NCBI RefSeq assembly: GCF_004798865.1
Contig: NW_025335589.1
Span: 15,800,132-15,864,131, forward strand
Reading direction: 5' to 3'
Origin: Varanus komodoensis
Taxonomy: Eukaryota; Chordata; Lepidosauria; Squamata; Varanidae
Length of the DNA stretch: 64,000 nt
The translations under genes and the position numbers were made by a program. The notes beneath the pieces are model-generated. The model made no database searches. It was not told where the DNA came from and saw only the letters and a list, made by a program, of their open reading frames with translations. Below, piece after piece: positions 45,251 to 57,718 of the stretch (positions within the stretch are counted from its first letter, which is position 1; every line of letters starts with the position of its first letter).

Positions 45251-48200
45251 CAGTCAGCTTTTTATTTTCCCCCTTTATTAGGTTAAGTTAGCCCTGAACA
45301 CTGCGAACTTCAGTTTTGATCTTTGTTCTTCCTGAACTTTGATAATTTTTAAAAAGTTTCCATGACAATTCATAAGCACAAACATTTCTAACAAGTGCAT
45401 TTTCTATGCATTTCTTGTAAAGAAATGCCCCCAAGCAGCCTAGTGAAAACACTTTGAATATGCTCAGTGATGTCGGGAATGAAAAGGATGGTTGTTCTTG
45501 GCATGCATTCAATGGTCAATGAGTCAGATTTGGACTCATCAGTTGAGGAGGAGGACTGGCCCTGGGAACAGGCATCTTAATAAGGGGGAAGCAGAAGGGC
45601 TTATTTGAAGCCCACCCATCCAGGTGCTCAGGTGAACTCTGAGAATAGCCAGGATCGACAACTGATGGGAGGGGGCACGGATGGGAACAGTTTGTTGTCT
45701 TGTATGTGTGAAGGGGGAAACTTAGCTTCCACTGGATGGGATCTTCCCTACAGTGAAGGAACAAATGTGAGATGACCTAACAGTTAATTTCTAATTGTGT
45801 AAAGTCAAAGTCAAAAGCAGATCTTTCTTTCTGACTGCAACAGAGAGTTAGGTTTGTGATGAATGAAGTAAAAAGTACCCTGTAGTGACAAAGAAAGATT
45901 AGGGTATTAGAAAACTGCTTTCCTGTGACTGAAACAGCTAGATCAACATTTGATTAGTTCCCAGATTGTAATTGAATCAAAGCTTTGAAGTGAAATGCAA
46001 AGGTGTATCGATTTTTCTTGTTGACTAATCAAGAAGCAACAATTTAACTACGGGGAGAGGGGGGAAGTATGCCAGAAAACGTAACTGCTATTAAAGCATA
46101 ACACATGACAAAAATCAATAACTGACTAATATCATGCATGCTTAGGTACTTCTCATTACTTGAAATTAAACAGATTATATTCCGTGCTGTTTTACACTCC
46201 AGCTAACCTCATTGATTTCTGCATGCAGTCTTGCTGAATACATGCACATCCATCTAGGTATATGACAGATATGTTGTGTTTCCTCTTCATCTGATCTGCC
46301 CTTCTTGGAGCAAATGGCAAAACTCCTGCTGGCTGCACTTAATTCAATGTTTAACCATCAGATGCCTCCCTGAATTAAAAGTAGACACCCTGTGTTTAAC
46401 ACTTCCTCTGAGGCCTGAACTGATTTTCTTCCAATCTACCTGGTTACACTGCTCTCCACTGACACACGTATTGTTACATGCACTGTGTAGTATTAAATTA
46501 GTCCAGGTTCAACCTCCAGATGTGTTGAAAAGCATGGTGACCATGTTGGCTGGAAAAGTTATCCCAACACATTTGGAAAGCAAAGGATTGGCAGTATGAG
46601 AAATGCTGAAGTTGAAATCCTGTACTCCAAAGATTCTCCAGATGCAGTCCACAGTCCAGTCTCCTTTCAACTGGATCAGGGAAATTCTTCACCTTGTTTT
46701 GATATCAGCAGATTTCTAATCTACCAATCAAGCTTTAAACCCCTCACAGAATCTGGGAACAGCACAGAATATCTGGCAAGCCTTGCTTTCACACATTACG
46801 CACAAAAAAACAGGCCTATCTAAAGCATTAGAGAAACAAGACTTACTAAACTGAGTTCTGTATGTGTTTTAAGCTGTAGAACAACAGCAACAACAAAAGC
46901 CCAGAACCAAAGCATACACACATACGAACAAAACAGTTTCATGGGTCTTCCAAGGCTCCCAGCAGATTCCTAGTAATCTGCAGGAAAATTCTGAAGACAT
47001 GCTGCTGTTCCTAGTTTCCTGGGAGTAAGCTCTATTGAACTCAGTGTGACGTGTTTTTGAAGAGACATACACAAGATCATGTTGCAAGAGAAAGCAAGCA
47101 AATGAAGGTTATCTAAGTAGGAATTTGAACTTGAGTGCACCACCCTATGCTGACTAAAGTCCCAGAGAACACATACCAAATAAGAAATGAGATTTACTGG
47201 GTGAGAATGATAAGGAGTCCCACTTAAACAGGGCACAGGATTGCAACATAATCACCACTCACAAAACTCACAAAATAATGGGCCAATAGATTCATGAAGG
47301 GCCAGTGGGGAGAAACTCCTTAAAATGTCATTCAGCAGTCTCCTGTATGAAGGAAATACTAATCACCATCTATTATGTGCTTCATAAATAGTTGCAGTTC
47401 AATTGCAGGGGAAATAAATGATTTCAAAACCTGCCCTACAAAGCATGCATATGGGAACAACGTACTTATTCTCAATGTGAAATACACAAATGCAAAATAT
47501 TTGAATATGTATTCCAAACACATACATAGAAATCAGAGGCAGGTCTCAAATCAGCATTGCATTTTTCTTACATGAATACTATTTGATTCATTTTATTATT
47601 AATCCTTCAAAAGCAAAAACAAGTACAAAAGCAGCTAATGCGTTATCAACGTTCCTGCATATTGCACTATTCATCTTTTAAGAGCAACTCAATTAAGGCA
47701 AAATGGAATTTTGTGTTGAATTCATCCCTGCTTAAAATGATCAGGTACTACTTTCCATTCCCAACTAAAAATCAGATGGATCAGATTCATTGGTGGCTAA
47801 AGTGAAAAGTGAAAGTTAACATGTACAATCCTTTGAACTTAGTGCCCTTGAGCAGGGGAGGGGGGGAAGCTGGTTCTGTGCCATAGTTCTGCCCGTATTC
47901 CACCCTGTGCCTTGCATGCCACTACCTTTCAGCCTTGGAAGGTTACAGTGGATGTGTGAACACAGGCAGGGTGTGCCAGATGGAATTTTTATTAAGCAAG
48001 CCCTTCTGCGGTTATCAGAGGGTTGTTTAACCAAACTGCCTAGGTTCCCTTGTCACAAGAAGTCATGACAAGCACATACAGTGGCTTATAAGTTCCAAAA
48101 GGTGGCCAGTGCACATTGCAAAGCCCCACAGGTTCATTAACCCATAATGGCTTGTTGTGATGTGCAAACAGATTCATTATGGATGTCCATAGCCTAACAT

Positions 48201-48334
48201 GTTCTTTGTACTGGGTCATTATTATGGGATTTGTGCAGAACTGAGTCACCTTGTCTTGTGATTTTGACTCTTATTGTTTGCATGCAAAACAGTCAGAAAG
48301 AATGGCCTGTAAAGATATCCTTTTTCCTATCCTG
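45251..48334. other. Unique DNA with scattered short repeats
   Basis: 47005-47055 (TTTCCTGGGAGTAAGCTC, ATTGAACTCAGTG) is another copy of the short repeat seen at 7730. 48090-48190 has words of the AACCATGG family. The rest, including 45780-46240 and 47560-47800, is unique and AT-rich with no coding frame I can support. Confidence 0.45.
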
Positions 48335-48537
48335 GCAGGAGTTTTTAAAAAATCAGAATCCATGGAAATGGGGCATGGATCTTCTCCTCCCCATTTCTTC
48401 TCACAACAACCCTGTGATGTAGGTTATACCAGTCAGTGACTGGCTCAAAGTTGTCTAGTGAGATTCACGGCTGAATAGAAACTAGAACCCAGTTCTCCCA
48501 CATCCCAATCTAACCAGTACATCACACTAAATCTTCT
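48335..48537 (-). mobile_element. tRNA-derived squamate SINE, reverse oriented
   Basis: CTTCTCACAACAACCCTGTGATG, GACTGGCTCAAAGTTGTCTAGTG, TTCACGGCTGAATAGAAAC, AACCCAGTTCTCCCAC and ATCTAACCAGTACATCACACTAA give the full reversed body and tRNA head. Confidence 0.8.
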
Positions 48538-49759
48538 TCAATTGTTTGGCTAATTTGGCAACTGATGTTGAAAACAACTTGCACTAATTAAAAATATACC
48601 AAAAGCATGGATTCCAAGCAAGCAGCAACAACAACAGGAAACAATGAAAATAATCCACTTTTTATAATTCAAATGAATAATATCACCTTTCTAAATCAAT
48701 AGGTGGTTTTAGAAGGCACAAAATAATGTGAAGGCAGAATCCAATGCAAGTTTAGACAGTGCTCTTGATTGTTAAAAACTAGCAGGAGGGAGATAGTTGG
48801 TTGGGCCACGGAGGAAATTTGTTTCCTTGAGAATGAGTAGTGCCTTGCTGCTTGGAAGCACTGGTGGTGAGGCCAAAGAAATGCACTCTTTCCCCTTCCT
48901 TTAAATGAAAACACTCTAAAATGCTCTTGCTTTGGGGCACAGCAGCAGCAGAAGTAGCGCTCCAGCTTTCAAGTTTATGTCTTCTCACATAAGGGGTTCC
49001 AAACATACATTATGGTAGATCCATACAGAGTGGCTAGGACTTTTTTCATTTCTACTCTAGAACAGGCATAGCGTCTCTGGCATGGAAGTTAGGGATTGTT
49101 AGCGAAGATCAGGATTGGGCCACCATCCCTGCTCTAAAGAGGAAAAATGTTATTGTTACATATGGATTTAAGGTAATGCAAATTTTGGTCCTCAGTGGGA
49201 TGAATGGCACTGAGGCTGCTGAGGTCCCCATTTTGCTGTGAATTGAGTGGCTGCGTGGGGCAGCCATATTGGCCTAACAATGAATTGCATGAGACCTTCT
49301 TGAACAAAAACATCACCTGATGTTAAGCAAAGACAGAAGGATTATCAAAATGTCTCTGGTATACAGGCCTTTCTTTACGGACGACCCAGAGAAAGCTGCA
49401 GTGGTTTGCCTGGATTAGATGCTTGGTATTGCTGGCTGGCTGGCCGCTCTTGGATTCAGTGGGGTTGCTCCTGTGATCTTACAAAACTAATTACTCAAGA
49501 GTCCCTCTAGGAGGTTCCATGAGTCATATTAATAACTTTCAGAAAGTCAAACCATTTGTTTAAATCCCCCCAAACATATAAGAATCAATGTCAGCTGCAT
49601 CTCCACCCCTTAAAATGATGTGCTGCGGTTGATTTGGGCTTATCTCAATTTATGGTGAATACTGCATTCAGCAATGTGAGTGAGCCCTCATTAAGCAAAA
49701 TATATAATACCACCTCCCATGAGTTATACTGTATGTCTTTGGTATTCATTACAGTCTCT
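48538..49759. other. Unique DNA
   Basis: 49600-49700 carries TGCTGCGGTTGATTTGGGC and CAATTTATGGTGAATAC, possibly a decayed copy of the AACCATGG MITE family. Nothing else is recognised. Confidence 0.4.
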
Positions 49760-49785
49760 CATTTATTTATTTATTTATTTATTTT
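49760..49785. repeat. (TTTA)n microsatellite
   Basis: About six ATTT units. Confidence 0.9.
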
Positions 49786-50023
49786 CAGTTTAGTCACCTA
49801 ATGGGCTAGAGGATTTAAGGATTTGTCTATAATTGCTCCCAGATCTCTTTTTAGGTCAATACATTGCTGCTCATTTTCCATTTAACTGTGGAACACTCTC
49901 TTTATTTTTGTTCCAAAACTCATTAGTCCACATTTATCAGTATTTGTCATCCACCAGCCAGGTGCATTAATTACTTTCCTCATTAAGTATTACATTACTT
50001 GGTTACTTGTTATTTTATTGCAA
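49786..50023. other. Unique DNA
   Basis: The text near 49800-49970 (GATTTAAGGATTTGTCTATAATTGCTCCCAGATCTC) resembles an old LINE 3' region but I cannot place it. Confidence 0.35.
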
Positions 50024-50056
<33 letters not shown>

Positions 50057-50057
50057 C
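50024..50057. repeat. (CA)n microsatellite
   Basis: 34 bases of CA with one CG interruption. Confidence 0.95.
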
Positions 50058-51299
50058 GGGCAAGCAAGCCATACTTCACTGATTCATGAATATTTTAGCA
50101 AATCAAAATTGTAGTGCTTCACTCTCCGTCACAATATGATGACGTTGCCAGAGTCGTCAACTGGAAAATCACTGGTTCAGTCTATACATAGGTATGGATT
50201 CTAATGATCCCAACATTACTAGTTGCTAGGCAAGGAATGCCCCATCTGATATTAACTCATATTCTGAATTAGCCTGTCTTAGATGACATGATACACAGTA
50301 TTGCTGTAAGCTGTGCTGTGGCTTTAAGCTGTTAGTACACGTGACCCTGTATATCCTGGTTGCTTCTCACAACTGGTAAGTTGCTTGATGAGGGGCCATG
50401 GGGAATGTTGTGCTTCCCTGTTGCATCCTGCCACAGCATAGCCACGTACTGACTTAGTTTCAAATATAGCAGCAATGCTACAGGATATGGAGTTACAGTT
50501 GCCAACTTTCACCTGAGCTTTCTTGCACCTTCCTAACTGTGAAGATAGTGAGGGAGATGCCAGTTTGTTTCCAATGCTGCTGTGACAACTCCACATCCTT
50601 GAACTATTGCAGCAGCTTGGCATCTCATTTTGCTCCAGGGTACAGAGGGGAAATGAGTAGGGTAGAGGTATGGTGCTCCCTCTTTGCTTTGGAATACTAA
50701 AATAGTTGGGTCATTTATCTAGGAAAAGGAATGGGGGTGAAGAATAGTGACTTAGGATAAATCAAGGGTTGGCCAGAAGGAAACTATTGGTCAAGTACTG
50801 TCCTTGGGTACTGCGGACAAGGCAAATTTTAATGGTAAGATTTAGGCTCAACATTAGGAAGACTATTCCTATAGGATTGCTAGGGATGTGATGGAATGTT
50901 GCTTGTTGCAGGGCTGAAATTACTTTCAGTCCCGGTGGAGGAGGCCTTAAATTCCAGCTGTACACTTTCTAGAAATTGAGGTTTCCTGTCCTTCAAAGTT
51001 GTTTTAAGTTTGCTTGAAGCTTTTAAGTATTGATGCTAATTTCTGCTAGAGATTCCATCTAGATAACTTATTTTACTTCCAGTTATAATTTTCCATGGTT
51101 TATTTCTGTATATCAAGAACACAATCATGCAACACGTTTCCAAACATAAGATGTATGCTCATGACAATAGTCCACTCTTGAAAGATGTGGAAATGTGATT
51201 CCGTGAACAGCACTGTTGTTGGGGGTGATGTTGTTTTACAGTAAATGGGTGCAGGTTGCTTTCATGAGACATTCACACCATATTGTCTGGGCTGATAAT
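50058..51299. other. Unique DNA with a possible old CR1 trace
   Basis: 50830-50960 (GATTTAGGCTCAACATTAGG, GAGGAGGCC) loosely follows a CR1 3' region but is too diverged to call. No coding frame. Confidence 0.4.
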
Positions 51300-52330
51300 T
51301 CTTCTGTCATTCCTTGATTTTGACATTTGTTGGTTTATGGGTTGTTAGTACCTTTTAAACTGAACCCGAGTGCAGGGCGCTTTGATGTATATCTCTTCCT
51401 GGTATGCACCAAGCCCCTCTGGTATGAAAAATAATCAGCAATCTCCCCTTGCAAAGCATAATTGCATAAACGTTTTCTCTGGGAATAAAACGAAGTGTAA
51501 TTTTTAACCATATTCCTGTAAGCAACAATTTTAATATATGCCATACATTTTGGCTAGAAGGCAATTAAAACCCGGCATATTTGCTAACATCTACTATAGA
51601 GTGATATTGATTTGTTCAGCTGCTCTAAGCTGGATGGATAGCACTCATTTTCTCATGCTGTTGATTAGAAAGAGTGAGGGCTCAGGCAGGTATAAATGCT
51701 TGACAAAATGTTTATAGGATGAGACAATAGGAAACCTTAAGGGAAAATCAGATGTTAATTTAAAATGGTTCCCATTTACTTTAACACTACAAGCTGGGGA
51801 GCCCCAGTCAGGTACTTGTTTTTTATGTTTTATTTGCCAAGAATGCTATGTACAAGTGCAATATAAAAATCTCACCAGTGAAATTATTTATTTTAAAGCA
51901 TATGCAGTAAAGTGAGGGCTGGGTAGAAATGACAAACAAGACTTATGAAGTAAGCAGAAAGCTCTCCCAATATACTCAATTTATAAATAAATAAACAAAT
52001 AAATAAAGGAAACCATTGCGGCAGCAATCATAGGAAGTTTCAAACTTACTTTCCAATTATATAAGTGTCATTCACCATCTGTCAGCCTCCATATCCGGCC
52101 ATTTATCTGTATGATGAGTCACTGCAGGGAGCTCTCAGTATTGCCATTACTTTATTTAATGAGGGCCTTGTCTAGTTGCACCCCATTTGACAGCTTGTGT
52201 CCGCATCATTCATTCTTTGCCAGACAAGCATCAACGTGGCAGGGGATGCAATGGATGTAGCCATTACAGCCTGCTGCTCTTCATTCTGTTAACATTGTTC
52301 CCGGGTAAATGGCCTTCTTGAGTCCATTCA
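51300..52330. other. Repeat-poor, conserved-looking non-coding tract
   Basis: Apart from an (AAAT)n patch at 51979-52008, this kilobase lacks transposons and has complex words (GCAAAGCATAATTGCATAAACG, CATATCCGGCCATTTATC, CATTTGACAGCTTGTG). Its balanced texture is like developmental enhancers. The 69-codon minus frames at 51335-51564 are in two overlapping frames and are not persuasive. Confidence 0.4.
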
Positions 52331-52349
52331 TCCTGTGAATGCTGACAGC

Positions 52350-52426
52350 CTGATCCAAACATGTTTACTTTGAGCTAGGCCCTGCTGAGTTCAATGAGAC
52401 TGGCTTCTGTGCTTAGGATTCGAGGT
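52350..52426. repeat. Short dispersed repeat (7730 family)
   Basis: CCTGATCCAAACATGTTTAC, TGAGTTCAATGAGACTGG and GTGCTTAGGATTCGAGG, with imperfectly complementary ends. Confidence 0.55.
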
Positions 52427-52500
52427 TAAGTCCCTTGCATCCAAAGCCAAGCCAAACTAAACCCCTGTCATCCTGTGAAGGTGATTGGTGGGAAGTGTGG

Positions 52501-52858
52501 GACAGATAAAAGAAAGTACTTCACACAGCTCATAGTGAACTGATGGCATTCATTGCAACTGGAAGTATGATAGCCACTTCCATTCTGGTGTCTTTAAAAG
52601 GGCATTGGACAAATTCATGGAGGAGGAGGAGCTCCATCAGTACCTACCAACCTTGCTGGCTATGGGCTACTTCCATTACCAGAGGTGGCATGATTGCAGT
52701 CACTGAGGAGCTTGGGCAGGAACTTTGGAGGTCTTGTACCCATCCTGCTTGAGAAATCCAGTGGGCAGCTAGCTTGGTAGTGTGTGAATGGAGTGCTGGA
52801 TTGGATGGATGAATGGTCTGATCCAGAAAGGCTTTCCTTTGTTTTCTTCATTCTTATG
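52501..52858 (+). mobile_element. CR1-like LINE 3' end (TCTTCTTATG lineage)
   Basis: GTACTTCACACAGCTCATAGTG, TTTAAAAGGGCATTGGAC, AAATTCATGGAGGAGGAGG and the terminal GGTCTGATCCAGAAAGGC followed by TTCTTATGTA. It is about 360 bp and the longest copy of this lineage's 3' end with an intact terminus here. Confidence 0.85.
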
Positions 52859-53741
52859 TAATGAAGTCAAGAATGGTTGGAAGAACTGTTGAAGCTATCA
52901 CTACTGGAACTCTACTATAGAAGTATTCAATGGATTCATTTTCTAAAGTCAATTTATGTTGGTGTAATCCTGTATGATTTGTACACTTCTCTTTACTCAG
53001 AATCCTTGTTATGGCATTATATAATATAATGGATTGCACGGGCAGTATCCAATGCTACTCATGAACTAGCAGGACCTACTAGAGTGCAACCAGGATCTAG
53101 CAGAGGCTATACTGACCAAAAATGAGTGACCTTCTCTGTCATCATTTTTAACTTGGTTTTTCCTTTTTCTGCTGCTTCTCTTGTCTCCTTCCTGCCCCAC
53201 ATGCTGTTTCTCCTGCTTACTACTTCTGCCACCTGCACCCCAGTGCTTCTTCCATGCAGCACTGCTTCTCCTGGCCCACCACTGCTACCCCACATCTCCG
53301 CCATCTTGCGTGCTGCCATCCACTGTTGTCCCCACTTTTACATCACCTACCTGCAGCTGCTCCACAATCCTGTCCACCTGCCCTGTTCTATCTTACCTCA
53401 GGAGGAAGGAGACAGGAAGCAGGGACAAAGCAGAAACTTCCTACTTCTTCCTCCCTGCTGAGCTGAGGGTGGCAATAGGAAGTGGGGGGAATGGGCGTCC
53501 TGGTGACTGCATTAGGTTTTCTAGCCCTTGCCATGGTGTTTCTGGATGCCAAGTTGCTGACCTACATCAACAATAGTATTATTCGATCAATAAACACCAA
53601 TTGTTATGCATATAGCTTATTTTTACAAATCTCTAAGCAAAAACTGCTAAATTCTGCACTAGCATGTGTGAATCTGCATAGTCTTCCAAACCATACTGAA
53701 CTAGGTCAACGAAAAGAAATGCAAATATTTCTGTGCACTGT
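52859..53741. other. Unique DNA with a pyrimidine-rich patch
   Basis: 53140-53400 is strongly pyrimidine-biased (CTTCTC, CTGCTT, CACC words), which keeps several overlapping plus frames open (up to 131 codons). The bias explains the open frames better than coding does. CpG is rare. Confidence 0.5.
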
Positions 53742-53894
53742 CCATGTATAGCCTGAAGTGCCTGACCCTGCCTAATCTCAGAAGCTAAGTGCGTCAGGCC
53801 TGCTTAGTATCTGGATGGGAGACTTGAGACCTGCATTCAGCAGGGGGTTGGATCTTCCAGGCCCCTTCCAACTGTAGGATTCTATTCTATTCTG
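53742..53894 (+). mobile_element. 5S rRNA-like head fused to CR1 tail (SINE3-like or chimeric retrocopy)
   Basis: 53742-53824 follows vertebrate 5S rRNA through most of its length: CCTGAAGTGCCTGACC, then AATCTCAGAAGCTAAG, CAGGCCTGCTTAGTA and TGGATGGGAGAC, roughly 80% by eye. The segment holding the 5S internal promoter is included. At 53825 it switches directly to a CR1 end: CATTCAGCAGGGGGTTGGATC, GGCCCCTTCCAACTG and a terminal TTCTATTCTATTCTG. No 5S 3' end is present. It is either a member of a 5S-headed SINE family (SINE3 class) or a one-off template-switch chimera. Confidence 0.7.
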
Positions 53895-54795
53895 TCATGG
53901 ATACAGCCAGAGTTTTATGACACATACAGATATACTGAATGCATCCAAAACATTCTTCAAGATATTTCAAAGGTACTGGGGTACCTTCCTGCTAATCTGT
54001 ACTGGAAAGTGTATGCATTTAATGTATATCTCTGCAAAATTCCTCAAGGTGGTAGTTTACAACTATGTATACCTTCTGCTGCTTACAGTACCAAACACTT
54101 ACCTAAACATGTACTTTTTCTCTCCCCTGGAGTAGTCAGATGGCTCTATAGTACTCATAAGTAACAGTGTTCATAGGGTTTCTTCCTCTGATGCTGAGAT
54201 ATACCTGGCACATAGTTATCAGAAGGCTGTAACATAATTCCTAGTAATAATTCTATTGTTAACTATCATGGTTATCCAGAGTGACTTTGACTGTATCAAG
54301 AGATGATGGCTACAGTTGGGCATCCTCCTATAGCAACCAGGCAGTAGCTGCATCATGTCTGGGCAGCAGAAACAAGAAGATTGCTTCACTCATGGCAGAG
54401 GAGCATTAAAATCCTCTTGCCCAAGAGCCCTCCAAAACCTGCAGCCAACAAGTATTTCAGCTGAAATTTTATCTAAGGGGAAATTTAAAGCAAATTTGGT
54501 GGGTTCTCTAAATGCATTGGGTATGAAATTTTATTACAAACATTTACTCTTCAGCACCAATGTACTGTTTGCTCTGTCCTTTTTAATCACTTGTCACACA
54601 GGACTAGTGAAAATTCTGCAGAAGTGGTCTATATCAGCAACAGAATGATATATGCTGTAAGTGCTGCATGGCACTTACGCTTGTACCTCAGTGCTATGCT
54701 GGTCTAAATTTAACCTGCTATAGCCAAATCACAAGTGCCAAGTTGTTTATCTGATACCTAGCATGAAGCTACACATCTTGCTTTGCCTTAACAAA
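53895..54795. other. Unique DNA
   Basis: No placed repeats and no credible coding frame (97-codon stretch at 54355-54648 without family resemblance). Confidence 0.5.
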
Positions 54796-54812
54796 TGTGT
54801 GTGTGTGTGTGT
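54796..54812. repeat. Short (GT)n run
   Basis: About eight GT units. Confidence 0.9.
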
Positions 54813-56616
54813 AGGTTGAGGGAATTTTACTTGGAAATAGCAAGCAGGGGGAAGCTTATCTTTTCCCACCCAGTGCAATCAGAGTGAAGGAATCCCCACT
54901 GTCTTCTAGCTAGATAAGTTCCCATTGGTGCAAATAGGGACTTTTTAATCTGGCTTTCTAGCCACACAGGGTGTGTGTGTTGGTTTTGTTTCCACTGGGG
55001 AAAAAGATGCAAGGTTTGCTTCCCCATGCACTGTGTTCCACAGAAGGTTTGTCCTCTGCCTGTAATAATTAAGGGAAAATAAAATATGTGGCTGCAGATT
55101 CTGCATCAAGAGAATGTCTTGTTTGATTCTGAATGAGTGATTATTTAGATAGGAGTACCTTCTCTGGTCTATCTCATGCTTCCATTCAATTTACATTTCT
55201 TCCTACATGTATATAGTACTCTACAATAACTGGATCGCATGCCTGAAATGAGCTTCCAAAGTGGGAACGATGAATACTTCACTGCTGCAAACACTGCACA
55301 TTATCCTCTTCCATTGAGTCAACTCTTGTAGTTAATGCCTGAGCAGACCATTCCTAAGAATGTAAAGATGATACTGAACTACAGATTATAGATTCAGAAT
55401 TATAGAAACTCTAGTGTGGCAAAGGGCAACTTAAGACAGTCTGGGGGCCAATTTCCCATGATCAGTTTGCAGCCCACTCCTCTTGCAGTAGTGGAAATAA
55501 AAAGAAGAGTGGTTAACTGCCATGGGACTCAGACCATGTTATGGGTATCACAAGTGTTTATGGGAAGGTGGTTAGTTTTGAGTGGTCACACCCAGGATTG
55601 GTACCAATAGTAGCCATTGTTTGGCACCCGCCAAGCATTAACCTACCTCCAGAATTAACCCTCTGCTGGAGTATGTGCCCTTGACATATGCTCACTAACA
55701 GAGACCACCTGGACTTGGTCCTTCTGTGGCAACCTCCTTGCTCTCTGCCTGTCGAGCAAGCAAGAGATAGCAATGATGAGAAAGATAAAGAGGAGCAAGA
55801 GCAGTTTGTGACAATGGCAGTGAGAAGGTAGACTCAGTGAAGTGAGCATTGGAGGTATCTTGACCAGAGGCCCTTAAAAACCTGGAGTTGGCATTGCTTG
55901 CATGCCTCTCTAGAGTAAGCAGAGGAATGGGATAAGTGGAAGTTTTCTTGTCCTGCTCCTGCAAGCCACTACTACCATTCCTTTTCTCCATATCTCAGGG
56001 CAGAGAAAGATGGGTCATGGCAGCTGTGGACACTCTCAAGCTCCAGCAGATTAGAATGTTTGTAATTGTTTTTCTGTTCCATGTTTAATCACTGTCCTTA
56101 TTCTTGGTATAATGTTGTTGAATATAATTACTGTCCAGCCTCTCTAGGTTTGACTATTGTAAATAAATTTGGTCTCTCAGCAGATCTTGCTAACTCTTCT
56201 AGATCAATAGTGAATATATTTGACACCACTACTTTAGCTGTGCAGACTTCAAGCAAGCCACAGCGAACCTTTCCCAGTAATGAAAAATGAGCATATATTT
56301 CAGCTTTGAATCATATCCAGTTGTGAATCCCTGGAAAAATATTGGTCAAATTTAAAGAATACATGTTTGGTATGCTGCAGAACTGTCTAAGGTTGTTTCC
56401 TTTCCTCAGAGACATTTTTTCTATCACTTTCCATTTCATTTCAAGTAATAGAAGTGCTTCTAAGCCATACAGAATGACACAGTTTAGGCTAGCAATACCA
56501 CAACAGAAAGTTGAATCTTCAGGAAAACACCATGATCCCTTCATTTGAAGTTGCTTGTTTTCTACTCCACCTACATCTTGTTGTAAACTTCATATAAAAT
56601 CCAAATTATGAACTTA
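54813..56616. other. Unique DNA, nothing recognised
   Basis: 55430-56050 is more GC-balanced and has overlapping minus frames (up to 98 codons), none recognised. The words GTCTGGGGGCCAATTTCCC near 55440 hint at an old DNA element. Confidence 0.4.
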
Positions 56617-56668
56617 GTATGCATATATATATGTGTGTACATGTGTGTTTGCGCACACACGCATGCAT
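56617..56668. repeat. Two alternating purine-pyrimidine runs (Z-DNA prone)
   Basis: 56617-56648 (32 nt) and 56650-56668 (19 nt) alternate without fault, broken only by one T/T step. The second contains TGCGCACACACGCATGCAT. Confidence 0.85.
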
Positions 56669-57479
56669 TAAGATCTGGTTCAGAATGTCTGTGCCTCTTC
56701 TACAGTAAGACTGAAAAAAGACACAGCTGCTAGACAGAGGTTTCAAGGAATGCCTATTTTATGCTGGTCTGAGATCATAATACATTGAATTGAATTTTCT
56801 ATTTTGCTTCTGAAAAATGTAGAGGATTAATGGGGAATGTTTCATCTATGCAATACATGCAATCCCCTGTACTTCCCATTTTTAAAAACATTTTTTTTTC
56901 TGGGGAAAAAAGTTTGTTGCAGCTGCAGAGGGCCTACATGACCAAGCCTATCTTGTTTCCAAGCTTATCTTCCCCTTTTGGTTCTCTGAAATTTCTATGC
57001 TGTGCCAAAGGGGTTAAATTTAGCTTGCAAACATGTTAGATTTAAACACTGTAGCACTATGTAGTGCTATGGAGTGGCTTGTTATTGAATTTAGTTTCAA
57101 ACAAGTATTTTTTGCCCGTTTGCAGATGAACCTTGTAGACTGCGCCCTATAGACTGTGTCGTGGTGGGCATCTGATGGGCAGAAATGGCCTGTTGACCTC
57201 AAGATGCTGTCTACCCCGATGTAAATGGTAGAGAAAAGTGGTCTGTCTTTGGATCTCACCTTGTGGACCAGGTTTGCTCCCTGCCTTGCCCCCACTGACC
57301 ATGAATTGGGCAGATCTTTGGAAAGGAGTGTCTAATCTGCAAGCATAGGCCCCTTCTCTTATGAGTTATAACCCTGATTGCATAGGGTTCCAAATCATTG
57401 CTTGAGAGACCCTATATGGAGATATGAGCACCTACTCGTTGTTGTCCCTGGCTGCAATGCCCAAGACCAGGCAGAGTCC
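56669..57479. other. Unique DNA
   Basis: No recognised repeat. The 91-codon minus frame at 57020-57295 has no family resemblance. Confidence 0.5.
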
Positions 57480-57600
57480 ATTGGAAAGGGCCTGAGGCAA
57501 AGGCATTGTCAAAGAACAGCCCAAAGTCCAATAAGGAGCCAGAAGCACAGGTATAGTCAAGGAGCAGTCCTAAGTCAAGTATCAGGAAGATAAAAGCAAG
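57480..57600. repeat. Degenerate tandem repeat, period about 46
   Basis: Two related units: TTGTCAAAGAACAGCCC...AGGAGCCAGAAGC and ATAGTCAAGGAGCAGTCC...CAGGAAGATAAAAGC. Weak, found by eye. Confidence 0.4.
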
Positions 57601-57669
57601 GAAGGAACATGAGTATGAGGAAGTCCGAGTAGGTACAGATACCAGGAGAGGCCAGGGTGAAATTCATAG

Positions 57670-57718
57670 GTGGGCAGGCAGGCCGGCTGGCCGGCCAGCC
57701 AGCCAGCCAGCCGGCTGC
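57670..57718. repeat. GC-rich GGCA/CCAGCC palindromic patch
   Basis: Contains the perfect palindromes GGCTGGCCGGCCAGCC (57685-57700) and CAGCCGGCTG (57708-57717) inside a run of CCAG and GGCA units. It is the densest CpG and GC stretch in an otherwise CpG-poor window. Confidence 0.85.

Noticed and set aside
50024-50057. CRISPR-like or regulatory array
   Set aside because: Plain CA dinucleotide microsatellite. No spaced direct repeats with unique spacers occur anywhere in the window.
53126-53576. Overlapping 111- and 131-codon plus frames
   Set aside because: A pyrimidine-rich tract suppresses stop codons in several frames at once. No domain is evident.
53742-53824. Possible functional 5S rRNA gene
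   Set aside because: The 3' part of 5S and a T-run terminator are missing, many positions differ, and the sequence continues into a CR1 tail.
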